Assembly: GCA_947243795.1 (NCBI GenBank)
Contig: OX365935.1
Span: 620,001-684,000, forward strand
Source: Saccharomyces uvarum
Taxonomy: Eukaryota > Ascomycota > Saccharomycetes > Saccharomycetales > Saccharomycetaceae
DNA length: 64,000 bases
Reading direction: 5' to 3'
In this document: positions 28,499-38,650 of the stretch, piece after piece
Layout: each line of letters begins with the position of its first letter
Numbering within the stretch: the first letter of the stretch is position 1
Notes under the pieces: generated by a model
What the model saw: only the letters and a program-made list of their open reading frames with translations
Told to the model about the DNA's origin: nothing
The model's database searches: none
Program-made: the position numbers and the translations under genes

Positions 28499-29860
28499 TT
28501 ATGCTTGGCGTCCATTCTTCTTGGAGAGCCCCCATTTGTCGTAACCGTACAACCCAACAATTGTTAAAATAACACCAAACACCTGAATGAAATTCACTTT
28601 TGTCTCCCAAAGTATTGCAACAGATATGACGACAATCCTCTTCATGATGTTCGCCACAGAATAATTGACGGAAGAAAGTGATCCGATCAACTGAAATGCA
28701 AGCATGGCTTGGAAAAAATGCGCTAAACCATGAATCATTACAAGCCATATTGTTTTCATGGTCAAGTCATTGACGACAGTACCACCATGAACTAGTTCGT
28801 TCATCAAGAAAGGTGCTAGCGTCAAGACAAACCCAGTGCATGAGCAGTAAAATAATATGGTTATCTTATCCACTTGTAATGGTGAATATCTTATTCTGTT
28901 TAAACCTGGTTGTTTTTCGTTCGATGTGAGATCATCATTTGAGGAAGACGGTAGAAGCGTCATCTTTTTCCTGATGGTTAATATATTCTTAGCAAAAATA
29001 TTCTGTGATACAAATATCACCATGGATATAAATGCAAAAAATAGCCCACTTGATATAGAGCCACTGTTTTTGTCTGAGACTCTCTTACGTCCGTGGGTTG
29101 ACCAGCAAGTTATCATGACACCAAAAACCAAAAGCAATAGCGTATAATATGTCATGGGATTATAGTAGCGATGTTCAAAAATTTTATAGTATCCAACGGT
29201 CATTATCGGCGATAGTGCCTTTACTGAATGTACTAGTGATACTGGCATCAACGAGACTGCCTTATGCGACGTGATATGACCAACAAATTGAAATATTCCC
29301 ATAGGAAACGTAGTTAAGAAAACTAGCTTCGAAGGAATCAGAAATTTGCTTAGTATAGAATTCCGGAAATTACCATCCAGGTATTCCGGAAGAATTCCCT
29401 CAGGGAAATTGTTCAATGCTTTTGAAAATTTAGTGTGTCTTAATCGAGGAGTTCGAAACAAATTCACAATAGAAGCAAATGCCACACACATAGTGCCACT
29501 GAAAAGAAACTGTAATTCTGTGAGTGCTATTGGATGATCGAAAGTCCTTAAAATAGTTTTAGATAGGTTGCTTGAAACAGAAGATGTGACGTACCATATA
29601 AAACAGATCACAATTACCCTAATGTCAACATCAGGCAGGTATCCTTGTATGTCATGAGGGAATAAATGTATAAAAATTTCCTTGATGCTGGTAAAATCTT
29701 GACCAAAAATATGATTGCTAGATGCCTCCCTAGTGTATTCTTTTTTCTGGTGTTGGTAAACACCACGTGGGGGTTCTGGTATTTGGTATAGCGATGGATC
29801 AAATAGGTTTTTATGGATGGAGTTGCGTCGTTTGGTCGCTGTACTTTGGGTTTGAATCAT
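28499..29860 (-). CDS. SLY41: ER membrane transporter-like protein Sly41 (TPT/DMT family)
   Basis: 453-residue multispan protein of the triose-phosphate/drug-metabolite transporter superfamily. S. cerevisiae SLY41 in high copy suppresses loss of the Rab GTPase Ypt1 and acts in ER-to-Golgi transport; more recent work links it to ER phosphoenolpyruvate transport. The start is the ATG at 29860 (MIQTQS...); the 10 codons upstream begin only with GTG, and the ATG restores the S. cerevisiae length. About ten hydrophobic spans begin near residue 85, with the TPT-type stretch VSLVHSVKALSPIMTVGYYKIFEHR. The C-terminus is Lys-rich (WGLSKKNGRQA). Confidence 0.95.
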   Translation of the reverse strand: MIQTQSTATKRRNSIHKNLFDPSLYQIPEPPRGVYQHQKKEYTREASSNHIFGQDFTSIKEIFIHLFPHDIQGYLPDVDIRVIVICFIWYVTSSVSSNLSKTILRTFDHPIALTELQFLFSGTMCVAFASIVNLFRTPRLRHTKFSKALNNFPEGILPEYLDGNFRNSILSKFLIPSKLVFLTTFPMGIFQFVGHITSHKAVSLMPVSLVHSVKALSPIMTVGYYKIFEHRYYNPMTYYTLLLLVFGVMITCWSTHGRKRVSDKNSGSISSGLFFAFISMVIFVSQNIFAKNILTIRKKMTLLPSSSNDDLTSNEKQPGLNRIRYSPLQVDKITILFYCSCTGFVLTLAPFLMNELVHGGTVVNDLTMKTIWLVMIHGLAHFFQAMLAFQLIGSLSSVNYSVANIMKRIVVISVAILWETKVNFIQVFGVILTIVGLYGYDKWGLSKKNGRQA

Positions 29861-30354
29861 TTTAAACCTTATAGTATTTTCTCCTTTCACCCAGAATAAA
29901 ATAAAACTACTGATTTGTCTTGATATATACTTTCAACCTCGAATCACTTTCTGTGCGAAACCTTTTGATGCTTTATACATATAGGAATATAGCAAATAAC
30001 TTTGACAAGTCTTGATGATATCTTGTGCAATGTTTTCTTTTTGTTTGCTATTATTTTTCATTTGAATTTTTCTTCCTTTTTTCTTTTTTTTTTTTTTTTT
30101 TTTATCCGTCCGCCGCACCAAGCTTTTATCGCTTTTGAAATGATGACACTTATTGTTACAATGACACAATGGGCATTTGCTTCAGGCACAGTATAAAGGC
30201 CGTTTAGCATTTAATATTCCGTAAACTCGTCAAATTCAAAATTCCCTTCGTGGTCTTCGAGATTTTCATTGAGTTCTACACACGTTCCCCGAACTGAGAA
30301 AATATTATATATTGAACTGAAAAAGCGAAAGCCGGTTTCATTTTACGAACTGCT
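29861..30354. other. SLY41 upstream / SNU66 3' region
   Basis: 494 bp. It contains a 20-nt T run (30084-30103) and TA-rich stretches. Lys-rich or Phe-rich open frames here are artefacts of the homopolymer. No gene. Confidence 0.6.
30084..30103 (+). repeat. Poly(T) tract, 20 nt
   Basis: Uninterrupted T run about 220 bp upstream of SLY41 (A run on the gene's strand). Poly(dA:dT) tracts exclude nucleosomes in yeast promoters. Confidence 0.9.
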
Positions 30355-32142
30355 TTAATTATCATCAAATGCAGCCACGTCATCAATATCAAAAGCACTT
30401 TTCCTCGCTTCAATTCGAGATTGCATTTTTGCTTTCTTCTTCTTGTTACTTTTGGTACCATGGAACTTTTGCGATAATTTTTTATATGCCTCCTTGGTAG
30501 TCAGTTGGTTTCCTTTCTCATCTCTGTAAACAAGTTGTACATCAGGATCATAATGGTTAAGTTTCTTTGATTGAATTTCGGAGACTTTCTTCGGAATCTC
30601 GCTATCGTCAAATTTCTTGGCTCTATATGTTCCTTCTTCTGTATAAGTATTAGTGATGTTTGCTTTTTCGTTCCTGACCTTCTTTCGTGTAATCTCAACC
30701 TCATTGGCTTGTTCTCGTTTTACGTTTCCAACTTCAGCCTCTTTTCTTGCTTTTGAGATGTCGTTTTCTGAAACAAAAACATTTTTCTTTCGGAGGAACC
30801 CTAGTGTTGATGCAAGGCCAGAGAAAAAATCAGGCACATCATTCTTTGGCTTCTCACTCTCCTCGTTCTTCAATTCATCCTCAACCGATTCAGAACGTGT
30901 ATTATTGCTTCCTACTTCTTCGAAATCCTGACTAGCGATACTGTCAACATTTGCCTCTCCGTTCTTATCTAATACTTCTTTGTTAGTAGTAGTCCTCTCG
31001 TCAAGAAACCCCAAGTCCAAGCTATCTAGGAAAATTGTCTTTTCGTCAATAACAAGGTTATTAGAGCTTTCACGCATTTTTTTGATATCTTGAGCACGTT
31101 GCTTCTCTTCATTTCTTGCCCTTTCAATTTCTACGACAAGATGTTCTGCACTTTTCAGATCCTTCTCCAAGGTTGGAGTTGAGTTTATTATGGTCACTGG
31201 TTGTTCCTCGCCCATCCAAAACAAACTTTCATCTTCATCTATTAGCTTAACAGTTTCCATTTTAGGAGCAATATTTATCTTCCTGACCTTACTTGTTTTT
31301 GAGTCCTTAATTTTGCGTTTTCTTATCTTTACTGGCTTAAAGTCTCCATCATCTTCATCTGAAATATTAATCATTTCATCAAAGTTTACCTTTATTTTTC
31401 CTATCGGCAGTTTTGGAGATTTAGTTTTTGGCATGTTCATGATTCCTTGTTCTGCTCCAATCGTTAGAGGTATGTCTGTGAGCATATCTTTCTCCTCTTC
31501 TTCAATATCTAAACTGGAAACATGTAAATTCATCCTCTTTTGTTTCCTATCTCTATTCATTTGTCGTAACCGTAATTTTTCTCTATCAGTAGTTTCCTGG
31601 GCAAGCTTTTCATTCTCCAACACATCATAATTAGTCTCATCGAAAATGCTGCTTTCCTTCAAAGTTAAAATAGTTCCGTTTTTTGTACCAAATTCCTCGA
31701 TATTATATGATACTCGAACATTATGCAGACTGGCCTCTTCATCCTCTTTCGCTTTATCTTCACTTGGGGAAAATCCTTTGGAAGTTTTGGCTTCCTTCGA
31801 TATTGAGGTCGCAGTGGCATTCACATCATTCAGCCACGAACAGTCGGGAGTTTCTTCAAAAATCTGCGCCTCTCGTAAAGGTGTGGTCTTTTGAAACTTC
31901 GTTATTTTCTCTCGAAGTGCATTCGCCTTAGCGGTACTATGAGCAGTAGTGGAAGAGCTGCGTGTCCTTGCTTGGGAGGCAATGGGCTTCAAGCCAAGAG
32001 AAACTCTTTGCCTGTTTGTTTCTTCGACTGACAAAGATCCATCGCTCACGTATTTCTCTTCGGCGACCAGGATAGGCTTCAGACCTAATTTTGCCCTTAT
32101 GACATTTGTCTCCTCAATGGAAAGGCTTACTTCCTTATTCAT
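30355..32142 (-). CDS. SNU66: U4/U6.U5 tri-snRNP protein Snu66 (SART1 family)
   Basis: 595-residue splicing factor of the tri-snRNP (SART1 in human). Two HIND motifs that bind the ubiquitin-like protein Hub1 stand in tandem at the N-terminus: residues 6-24 (SLSIEETN...LGLKPI) and 36-54 (SLSVEETN...LGLKPI). The rest is charged and mostly helical with K/E-rich coiled coil. The conserved C-terminal SART1 region has DPDVQLVYRDEKGNQLTTKEAYKKLSQKFHG near residues 530-560, a basic patch (SNKKKKAK) and an acidic end. In S. cerevisiae it is about 587 residues. Confidence 0.96.
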   Translation of the reverse strand: MNKEVSLSIEETNVIRAKLGLKPILVAEEKYVSDGSLSVEETNRQRVSLGLKPIASQARTRSSSTTAHSTAKANALREKITKFQKTTPLREAQIFEETPDCSWLNDVNATATSISKEAKTSKGFSPSEDKAKEDEEASLHNVRVSYNIEEFGTKNGTILTLKESSIFDETNYDVLENEKLAQETTDREKLRLRQMNRDRKQKRMNLHVSSLDIEEEEKDMLTDIPLTIGAEQGIMNMPKTKSPKLPIGKIKVNFDEMINISDEDDGDFKPVKIRKRKIKDSKTSKVRKINIAPKMETVKLIDEDESLFWMGEEQPVTIINSTPTLEKDLKSAEHLVVEIERARNEEKQRAQDIKKMRESSNNLVIDEKTIFLDSLDLGFLDERTTTNKEVLDKNGEANVDSIASQDFEEVGSNNTRSESVEDELKNEESEKPKNDVPDFFSGLASTLGFLRKKNVFVSENDISKARKEAEVGNVKREQANEVEITRKKVRNEKANITNTYTEEGTYRAKKFDDSEIPKKVSEIQSKKLNHYDPDVQLVYRDEKGNQLTTKEAYKKLSQKFHGTKSNKKKKAKMQSRIEARKSAFDIDDVAAFDDN

Positions 32143-32571
32143 AAATCAATCAAGTGTTTTGCGCGGTACTTATTAGGTTATATCCAAAACTGACAGTATC
32201 AACCTCATCTTATTTCACTTCCGAATTTTTTGTAGACCTTTTTCACTTCGCGAGCTGATTAAAGATTAAAGACCTGGCGGAGTTTATGTTAGAAACATCT
32301 CTACACACAACTTTAAAGGTTAAATAAAACTTTTAATGGTATAAAGTACCTAAACTATGTAAACATAAATTATGTATACTATTTCAAATATATCACCTAG
32401 AAAAAATAATAAGTTCAATTCAATATGGGCGTACAGCACTAATTTACAGATTATGGAATAAAATATGAAATGAGGAAAAGATTGAAAAATGGACGATCAT
32501 AGAAAATCTTCTAAATAACAAACAAAAGCGAACACGGAGGGTCACTGATTATAAAATACAAAAATGCATCC
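32143..32571. other. SNU66 promoter / NOP58 3' region
   Basis: 429 bp, very AT-rich. Contains a perfect 11-bp ARS consensus match (32360-32370). No ORF or RNA gene seen. Confidence 0.55.
32360..32370 (-). other. Perfect 11/11 ARS consensus sequence match
   Basis: TAAACATAAAT on the plus strand reads ATTTATGTTTA on the minus strand, an exact fit to WTTTAYRTTTW. Flanks are AT-rich on both sides, but the extended GTT portion of the 17-bp form does not match. Origin activity is not shown by this alone. Confidence 0.4.
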
Positions 32572-34131
32572 TCATTTCTTTTCTTTCTTCTCTTTCTTAG
32601 ACTTCTTTTCCTTCTTCTCTTTCTTTTCCTTCTTTTCCTTTTTCTCCTTCTTTTCCTTCTTGTCCTTCTTGGATTTCTTGGAATCCTTAGACTCTTCATC
32701 CTCGTCTCTCTTTCTCTTCTTATCCTTCTTTTCTTTCTTTTCCTTCTTCTTTTCCTCCTTCTTTTCCTCCTTTACTTCTTCCTCGTCATCAGAGTCAGAA
32801 TCAGAACCAGAATCAGCCTTAGCAGTGGTAGCTGTGTCAGCATCAGCGTTGTAAGCTCTAGCTTCTGTCATTTCTACCTTCTTGGCTTCACGGACAACCT
32901 TTGGAGTGGTTCTCAAATCCCTGCCTTCTAATTGGGATAATCTGTTTTCTACTTTAGCTCTTGATTCTAGACCAATGTCACCAGAATCATCTCTATCTTC
33001 AGCTAAGGCATCGTAACGCAATGAGACAGCGGCCTTGGCAGCCAAAACTCTTGCAATCTTACCCTTGTTCTTACCAGTGGCTTGACCAACTAGAGAAGCA
33101 TGGTATAGCAAACCATACTTTGGTGTATCGTGCTTGGTCTTCAAAGCTCTGAATAAAGCCTTTTCGGCACCTAATATTTGAATGGTAGAAGCTGGAGATT
33201 TAGCTAGAGAAATTAGAGAACCAGAGTGAGCGATAAGTCTAGCACCGACTAATTCACCAACCAATTGGGTTAGGTTTGGAGCAATAGCCTTCATTCTTGC
33301 GGACAAGTAGTTAGACAATTGTTCTCTGTAAGCAGCAAAATCAACGATTTGTTCAGCTAAAGCGTTAATGTTGTCTAAATCTGTTTGAGTGATTTCAGTA
33401 CCCATGGAAACTTCGGCAGCGGTCTTAACACGTTCTTCGATTTCTTCTGGTAAGATTTCACTTAAATCAGTTTCAGAAGCCTTGGATCTAATACCCATTG
33501 TTAGAATGATTCTAGCGTAAGCAACAGAGTCAGTGACAATCTTAGCTAGTTCAGGAAAATGCCACCCGTACCATTCCTTACATCTCATGGCGTATGTGTT
33601 TAATTCTTTATCTAAATCATCCAATAAAGCAATGGCTTGGATAATCATAACATCAACTTTGTCAGCTGAAAACTTCAACTTATGACGACCGATGGAATGG
33701 GCTAAACCCAAGGACATCTTACTTAGATCATTGTCCGACATACCTGGCAATAATTCTGGCAAGTATTCTTTCACTGCTCTGTAGATGTCTAAAGTGACGG
33801 CATCGGAAACAACGTTGAAGTTTAAGCCCAACTTGTTAATAGCATTTGCCAACTTGGTTTCACTGACAATCAAGGTTGACTTTTTATCCTTTTTAATTTC
33901 TTCTAAAAGTTTTTCCAATTGGGAGGATACTTTACCATCAATAATGGAGTTGGCTTCTTCTAAAGCGTTAGCTGCAGAGTTGAACTTAGAAAAAGCAGCG
34001 ATCTTGAACTCCTTCAAGACTTTGTCAGAGCTATCCAAATCTTGAATCAAGCTTGAAGATTTGTAGATTTTCTTATCAGAGGCTTTCAAAAGAGCATAAC
34101 CAGCAGAAGTTTCAGTTAAAACATAAGCCAT
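32572..34131 (-). CDS. NOP58: Box C/D snoRNP core protein Nop58
   Basis: 519-residue core protein of box C/D snoRNPs (with Nop56, Snu13 and the methylase Nop1), needed for rRNA 2'-O-methylation and pre-rRNA processing. The N-terminal NOP5NT domain starts [16 protein letters not shown]; a long coiled coil follows; the Nop domain (about 250-400) contains [31 protein letters not shown] and [15 protein letters not shown]. From about residue 440 to the end the chain is acidic then a KKE/KKD repeat tail. The opposite strand of that tail gives a Ser/Phe-rich shadow ORF. Confidence 0.98.
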   Translation of the reverse strand: MAYVLTETSAGYALLKASDKKIYKSSSLIQDLDSSDKVLKEFKIAAFSKFNSAANALEEANSIIDGKVSSQLEKLLEEIKKDKKSTLIVSETKLANAINKLGLNFNVVSDAVTLDIYRAVKEYLPELLPGMSDNDLSKMSLGLAHSIGRHKLKFSADKVDVMIIQAIALLDDLDKELNTYAMRCKEWYGWHFPELAKIVTDSVAYARIILTMGIRSKASETDLSEILPEEIEERVKTAAEVSMGTEITQTDLDNINALAEQIVDFAAYREQLSNYLSARMKAIAPNLTQLVGELVGARLIAHSGSLISLAKSPASTIQILGAEKALFRALKTKHDTPKYGLLYHASLVGQATGKNKGKIARVLAAKAAVSLRYDALAEDRDDSGDIGLESRAKVENRLSQLEGRDLRTTPKVVREAKKVEMTEARAYNADADTATTAKADSGSDSDSDDEEEVKEEKKEEKKKEKKEKKDKKRKRDEDEESKDSKKSKKDKKEKKEKKEKKEKKEKKEKKSKKEKKEKK

Positions 34132-34831
34132 TGTGCGAAGAGTTTGAGGTTGTACTACTTGTTTTGTATTAATCGATATTATTTAAAACAGCTTATGTGA
34201 AATATTTGCAAAGGCATAAATATTTTTTGCTTTTCTGAAAATTTTCGATGAGGTTGAAAAATTTTCCAAATTTCTTTTTTTTTTTTTTCTCTATTTACGT
34301 ACCAAATGATAATAACAAAAATGAGAAATTTGGCAGTAATAACAAAGACCAGAATAATAAATTGTGACGTTACATAATAGGTGATTTGCATCGGCTTAAT
34401 ACTTTCGATATTCACTCTTTGACGCATATTTTACTTAAATCAATCTTCACAATTTTTTTTGCCATTATGCAAGTGTTGAAAATAGGCGTAATATAACTAC
34501 TGGAACTACAGCAACTTATTCTTGAGGTGTGTTTTACTGTGGTTAAACTTGTTTGTTGGCATGGTTGATTGGTAATTTCGATAGTGATTATGTACATGTA
34601 TTAAAAACAAAGGCGTTTAAATCGTGTAGATACATGGGAATACTGCTCTAATTTACAGAGGTCCTAGGTCTATACTTATATGAGATATGATATTAAAAAA
34701 AAAAAGTGAATGTCAAGATCAAAACTATACTGGCTCTTCTATTAAATAAGGTGGAATAGTGAAATTAATTGGTATCGTAAGAAGAGATTGATGAAGAATA
34801 TAAAACATACCGTTTTCTCGTATTGTGACTT
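34132..34831. other. NOP58 promoter / DGK1 3' region
   Basis: 700 bp. The 150 bp next to NOP58 carries two RRPE elements and a PAC-like core. An ATG-started 82-codon minus-strand frame (34179-34427) runs through these elements and would overlap the promoter, so it is not called. The remainder is AT-rich 3' flank of DGK1. Confidence 0.6.
34236..34266 (+). promoter_or_regulatory. RRPE-PAC-RRPE cluster of NOP58
   Basis: TGAAAATTTTC (34236-34246) runs into CGATGAG (34246-34252, PAC core lacking the first G), followed by TGAAAAATTTT (34255-34265), a perfect RRPE. The cluster is about 105-135 bp upstream of the NOP58 ATG and places NOP58 in the ribosome-biogenesis regulon along with RRS1. Confidence 0.8.
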
Positions 34832-35704
34832 CTATATCTTGAAAGCTTTGATTAGTGCATTTAGGAAAAGTGATGATAGTACAGGAATAGTGAAGTTGTC
34901 ATCCCAGTTGAACAAATCAATACCCTCACTCAAAGCAGCAACCACACCACCTAAGAAAGATAACATATTCAGGCTCAATCTACTTGTTTCTGGAGTCCAT
35001 GCAATCTCTCCAGGCTTGTTGACGTAATTGTAAGCGGGTATAAAATAACCATAAAATGTCCTGCAGGTGATGGCGCCAACTGTAAATGCGGCTATCGATC
35101 CTGCAAGAGATTTGTTTCTCGCCAATTTGGGCGTTAAATGACCATATTTCCTTCCGATCGTGGCGGCGGCTGTATCGGACCAACTCAGTAGGAACAATGA
35201 TATTAACGTGACGTCTTTGGAAAAGAAACTAAAGGAAAATACCAACCCCAGGAGGTACCACAAAACCCCGTTGTACGTGTGGATCTCCTTTTTTCTCATT
35301 AACGCACCTACGGTCCTACAATAAAGCATATTGAAAAAGGGCCAGTTTAATCTTATCAAATCCAGAATAAACAATATGATGAATGCGTATATTAAAGGCC
35401 ATAGAACCATTTTATAATTAATACCTTGAGTATATAGATACAGCGTGATAAAACCAATGGACGAATGGAAAACTTTGCGTGGAACTTCGTGTTTTGTTAT
35501 AAAATCACCAAACCATTCATGTGACTTCAAATGTAATTCTGTAACAGGCACATGTGCGTCGTCATCGCTGCTACTGCTCACACCGTTTGCAGGACTAGCT
35601 TCCTTCACTACGTCTTGATTAGTCTTGAAAGGCAATCTCTGAGTAATTTCAGAACGTGGTTCTAGCCTGGTATTTAAAATGGCAGTGCCATCGTTATTTT
35701 CCAT
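34832..35704 (-). CDS. DGK1: CTP-dependent diacylglycerol kinase Dgk1
   Basis: 290-residue ER/nuclear-envelope enzyme that makes phosphatidate from diacylglycerol using CTP; it opposes the Pah1 phosphatase and controls nuclear membrane growth. The length equals S. cerevisiae YOR311C (also called HSD1). The hydrophilic N-terminus (1-70) is followed by KHEVPRKVFHSSIGF, several spans, and the CTP-transferase-type motif SDTAAATIGRKYG at about 182-194, then NKSLAGSIAAF. The Ser-rich SSSSDDD stretch near residue 43 resembles a CK2 target site. Confidence 0.96.
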   Translation of the reverse strand: MENNDGTAILNTRLEPRSEITQRLPFKTNQDVVKEASPANGVSSSSDDDAHVPVTELHLKSHEWFGDFITKHEVPRKVFHSSIGFITLYLYTQGINYKMVLWPLIYAFIILFILDLIRLNWPFFNMLYCRTVGALMRKKEIHTYNGVLWYLLGLVFSFSFFSKDVTLISLFLLSWSDTAAATIGRKYGHLTPKLARNKSLAGSIAAFTVGAITCRTFYGYFIPAYNYVNKPGEIAWTPETSRLSLNMLSFLGGVVAALSEGIDLFNWDDNFTIPVLSSLFLNALIKAFKI

Positions 35705-36047
35705 AATGTGTAGACCCTCTACTCGGATAAGATAATGAAACTGTATAAAACAACGTCTATAGGGTGATCAAATGAGTTAGAGCGCACCACTTTATATATT
35801 TTGAAATCCGTTACGTTTTATGTTTATCGTCAGAAAAACAGATCGACTATTACCCGCCGTGGACCCTGACACTGAAAAATTAATCAAGCGCATGATTCTA
35901 ATTATCATCATTATTTCAGTCAAACACAGATGAGGGGACACCATAGTGAAGAGAAGAAACAGAATATACTTTGAATCTTTTTAGAATCTACAAAATGAAT
36001 TATACAAAATTTTATTATACTAAAAAACGTAGAAATATCTTGTTAGC
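35705..36047. other. DGK1 promoter / RPL20B 3' region
   Basis: 343 bp. A Reb1 site (35850-35856) lies about 146 bp upstream of DGK1. Nothing else is recognised. Confidence 0.6.
35850..35856 (+). promoter_or_regulatory. Reb1 site (TTACCCG) upstream of DGK1
   Basis: Exact 7-bp Reb1 core at the usual promoter distance from DGK1. Confidence 0.6.
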
Positions 36048-36966
<919 letters not shown>

Positions 36967-37621
36967 TTTTCTTTGCTTGATTCCTTTGTTACGATTATTT
37001 TCTAATACCGTTTGCAACAAATTGCCCTCAATAACGGTTATATCTTTCTATTAGAGTTTCTTGTTCGTACCTTTACTAACTAGAGTGGGAAGGAATTAGA
37101 GAGGGATCTGGCAAGGTCTGGTACACGCTAGGCCGACTACATGACATTGGACAGAATTAGCCTCCCGACGCACGCCATCCAGCGCCAGCTGCCTTCCTCT
37201 AAGCCAGTTTTCCTCTGGAAAGAACCAGGCCGGCCTTGGTCTTCGGCGGCGGCGTCCGAAGAAAAATATAAAAGACGGAAATTATTTAGGAAAACCAAAA
37301 TAAATTTGTAAATGTACGGATGTGCGGACGCGCGGTCTCAGACTTTTTAATTCATGCGCGACAAACAAGTCATATGAATATGTAACTGTTACACTAAAAA
37401 CAAATCAAACGGCATAGGAAAAGGCAAAACAGTTTCTCGTTTTGATTTTTTTATCTAGCTCTTAAAATATTTATTAAGCTGTTTTTTATATTGAGCGTGT
37501 ATATACTAGTAGAGTTGAATTCAGCATTAATAGACAACATCTATTAAATACGCATTACTTTAATAAATCGCGACGACTTTTATAGATTTCCGTTTATCAT
37601 CAAATTCTGGATTATTCAAGC
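36967..37621. other. RPL20B promoter / SPS4 3' region
   Basis: 655 bp. Next to RPL20B is a pyrimidine-rich leader. A near-consensus Rap1 site (37312-37323) lies about 350 bp upstream. A GC-rich patch at 37130-37260 contains GGCCGG/GCGGCGG elements of unknown use. Confidence 0.55.
37312..37323 (-). promoter_or_regulatory. Near-consensus Rap1 site of RPL20B
   Basis: ATGTACGGATGT (minus strand ACATCCGTACAT) matches the Rap1 consensus with one change and sits at the same distance from the gene as the Rap1 site of RPS10A. Confidence 0.55.
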
Positions 37622-38650
37622 TTATTGCACTAGACGTGGTAAATCTTCCTCCTCTGGTTTGGTAGCGAAAATTCTAAATAAGCTCTTATCGGTAACAGAA
37701 ACCCAAAACTCATGTTCTAGATCTTTTACGGTCCCCCATGTACCCTTCAAAACATTTCTCATTCCTAAATCTTCTTGTTTATCTAGATTTTTATTATAAA
37801 CAGAGTTGGCATGGCTTCCGTAGGCAAATGGTAATTTTGCAACATCAACAACCTGGTGACCGACAGCAGAGATTGCTCTTGTCATAAAATTATAGTCCAA
37901 GGCTAGACCTCTATTAAATTCGCAGCAAAAGGTGTCACTTGGAACCTTTTGACCCTTGGGTAGATATCTTATCGTTGTCTTTTCAAAAGCATTGTTGACA
38001 GGTAGTAGAACAGGATCAAGGTGTCCTCTTATTAAAGGCTTGCCCTTTGTGTCTATATATTTTTCATTATAGTACTTTCTGAATTTTACCAACCTTCCAT
38101 GGACAGGTTGGTAAACATAACTGTCTCCGTTTCTTGTAGTTGTGTCCTTAAACTGTTTTCCATACTTTTTTGTTAGAGTGTATGGCAGTGCTATTTCTTC
38201 ACCTAACCTTTGATAAGTTTTGGTTTTTAAAGATGGAACAACACGTTCTACGGTGTTTAGAGTTGAGTTAGCCACTTTATCGAAAAAGTTAATGACTGGG
38301 GCTACAATTTGGACAGGTTTTGAAATTATTACCTTATCAATACTGGGCTTTGTCTGTGCTAAAACAATTCTTGTGATTGCCACCTTCTTTGCCACCTCTT
38401 CTGTTTGTTGCATTAGTGGGTATGCCCCCACATGATCAACAGTTTTAAGGTTTAATTTACCTCTTTTCACTTCATTGCTTTGAAAGTCGTTGATATTTTC
38501 GTTTACCTCTTCTTGTTGCTGTACGGATTGACTGGCTTCATTTGGGTTTTTGTGGACTTTATCAAGGTCGAGATTCCCCATTTTCTCTTGTTGTGTTGTG
38601 TCCTTTACTGTATTTGTATTTGATTCGCTTCTAATTAGATTAGCTGACAT
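37622..38650 (-). CDS. SPS4: Sporulation protein Sps4
   Basis: 342-residue protein expressed in middle/late sporulation (338 in S. cerevisiae). It is related to the fungal lipid-droplet perilipin-like group that includes Pet10/Pln1. The N-terminus (1-75) is hydrophilic and Asn/Gln/Glu-rich, followed by conserved body segments VDHVGAYPLMQQTEEVAKKVAI and PVQIVAPVINFFDKVANSTL and a C-terminal acidic tail. No signal peptide or clear membrane span. The MSE 180 bp upstream agrees with Ndt80 control. The exact function is unknown. Confidence 0.94.
   Translation of the reverse strand: MSANLIRSESNTNTVKDTTQQEKMGNLDLDKVHKNPNEASQSVQQQEEVNENINDFQSNEVKRGKLNLKTVDHVGAYPLMQQTEEVAKKVAITRIVLAQTKPSIDKVIISKPVQIVAPVINFFDKVANSTLNTVERVVPSLKTKTYQRLGEEIALPYTLTKKYGKQFKDTTTRNGDSYVYQPVHGRLVKFRKYYNEKYIDTKGKPLIRGHLDPVLLPVNNAFEKTTIRYLPKGQKVPSDTFCCEFNRGLALDYNFMTRAISAVGHQVVDVAKLPFAYGSHANSVYNKNLDKQEDLGMRNVLKGTWGTVKDLEHEFWVSVTDKSLFRIFATKPEEEDLPRLVQ

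Noticed and set aside
32564-32854. Ser/Phe-rich plus-strand ORF
   Set aside because: Exact antisense shadow of the Lys/Glu repeat tail of NOP58.
34179-34427. 82-codon ATG-started minus-strand frame with a hydrophobic middle, upstream of NOP58
   Set aside because: It runs through the RRPE/PAC promoter elements and ends just before NOP58; best explained as AT-rich promoter DNA.
37074-37080. TACTAAC on the plus strand near RPL20B
   Set aside because: No matching donor or coding exon on that strand; chance occurrence.
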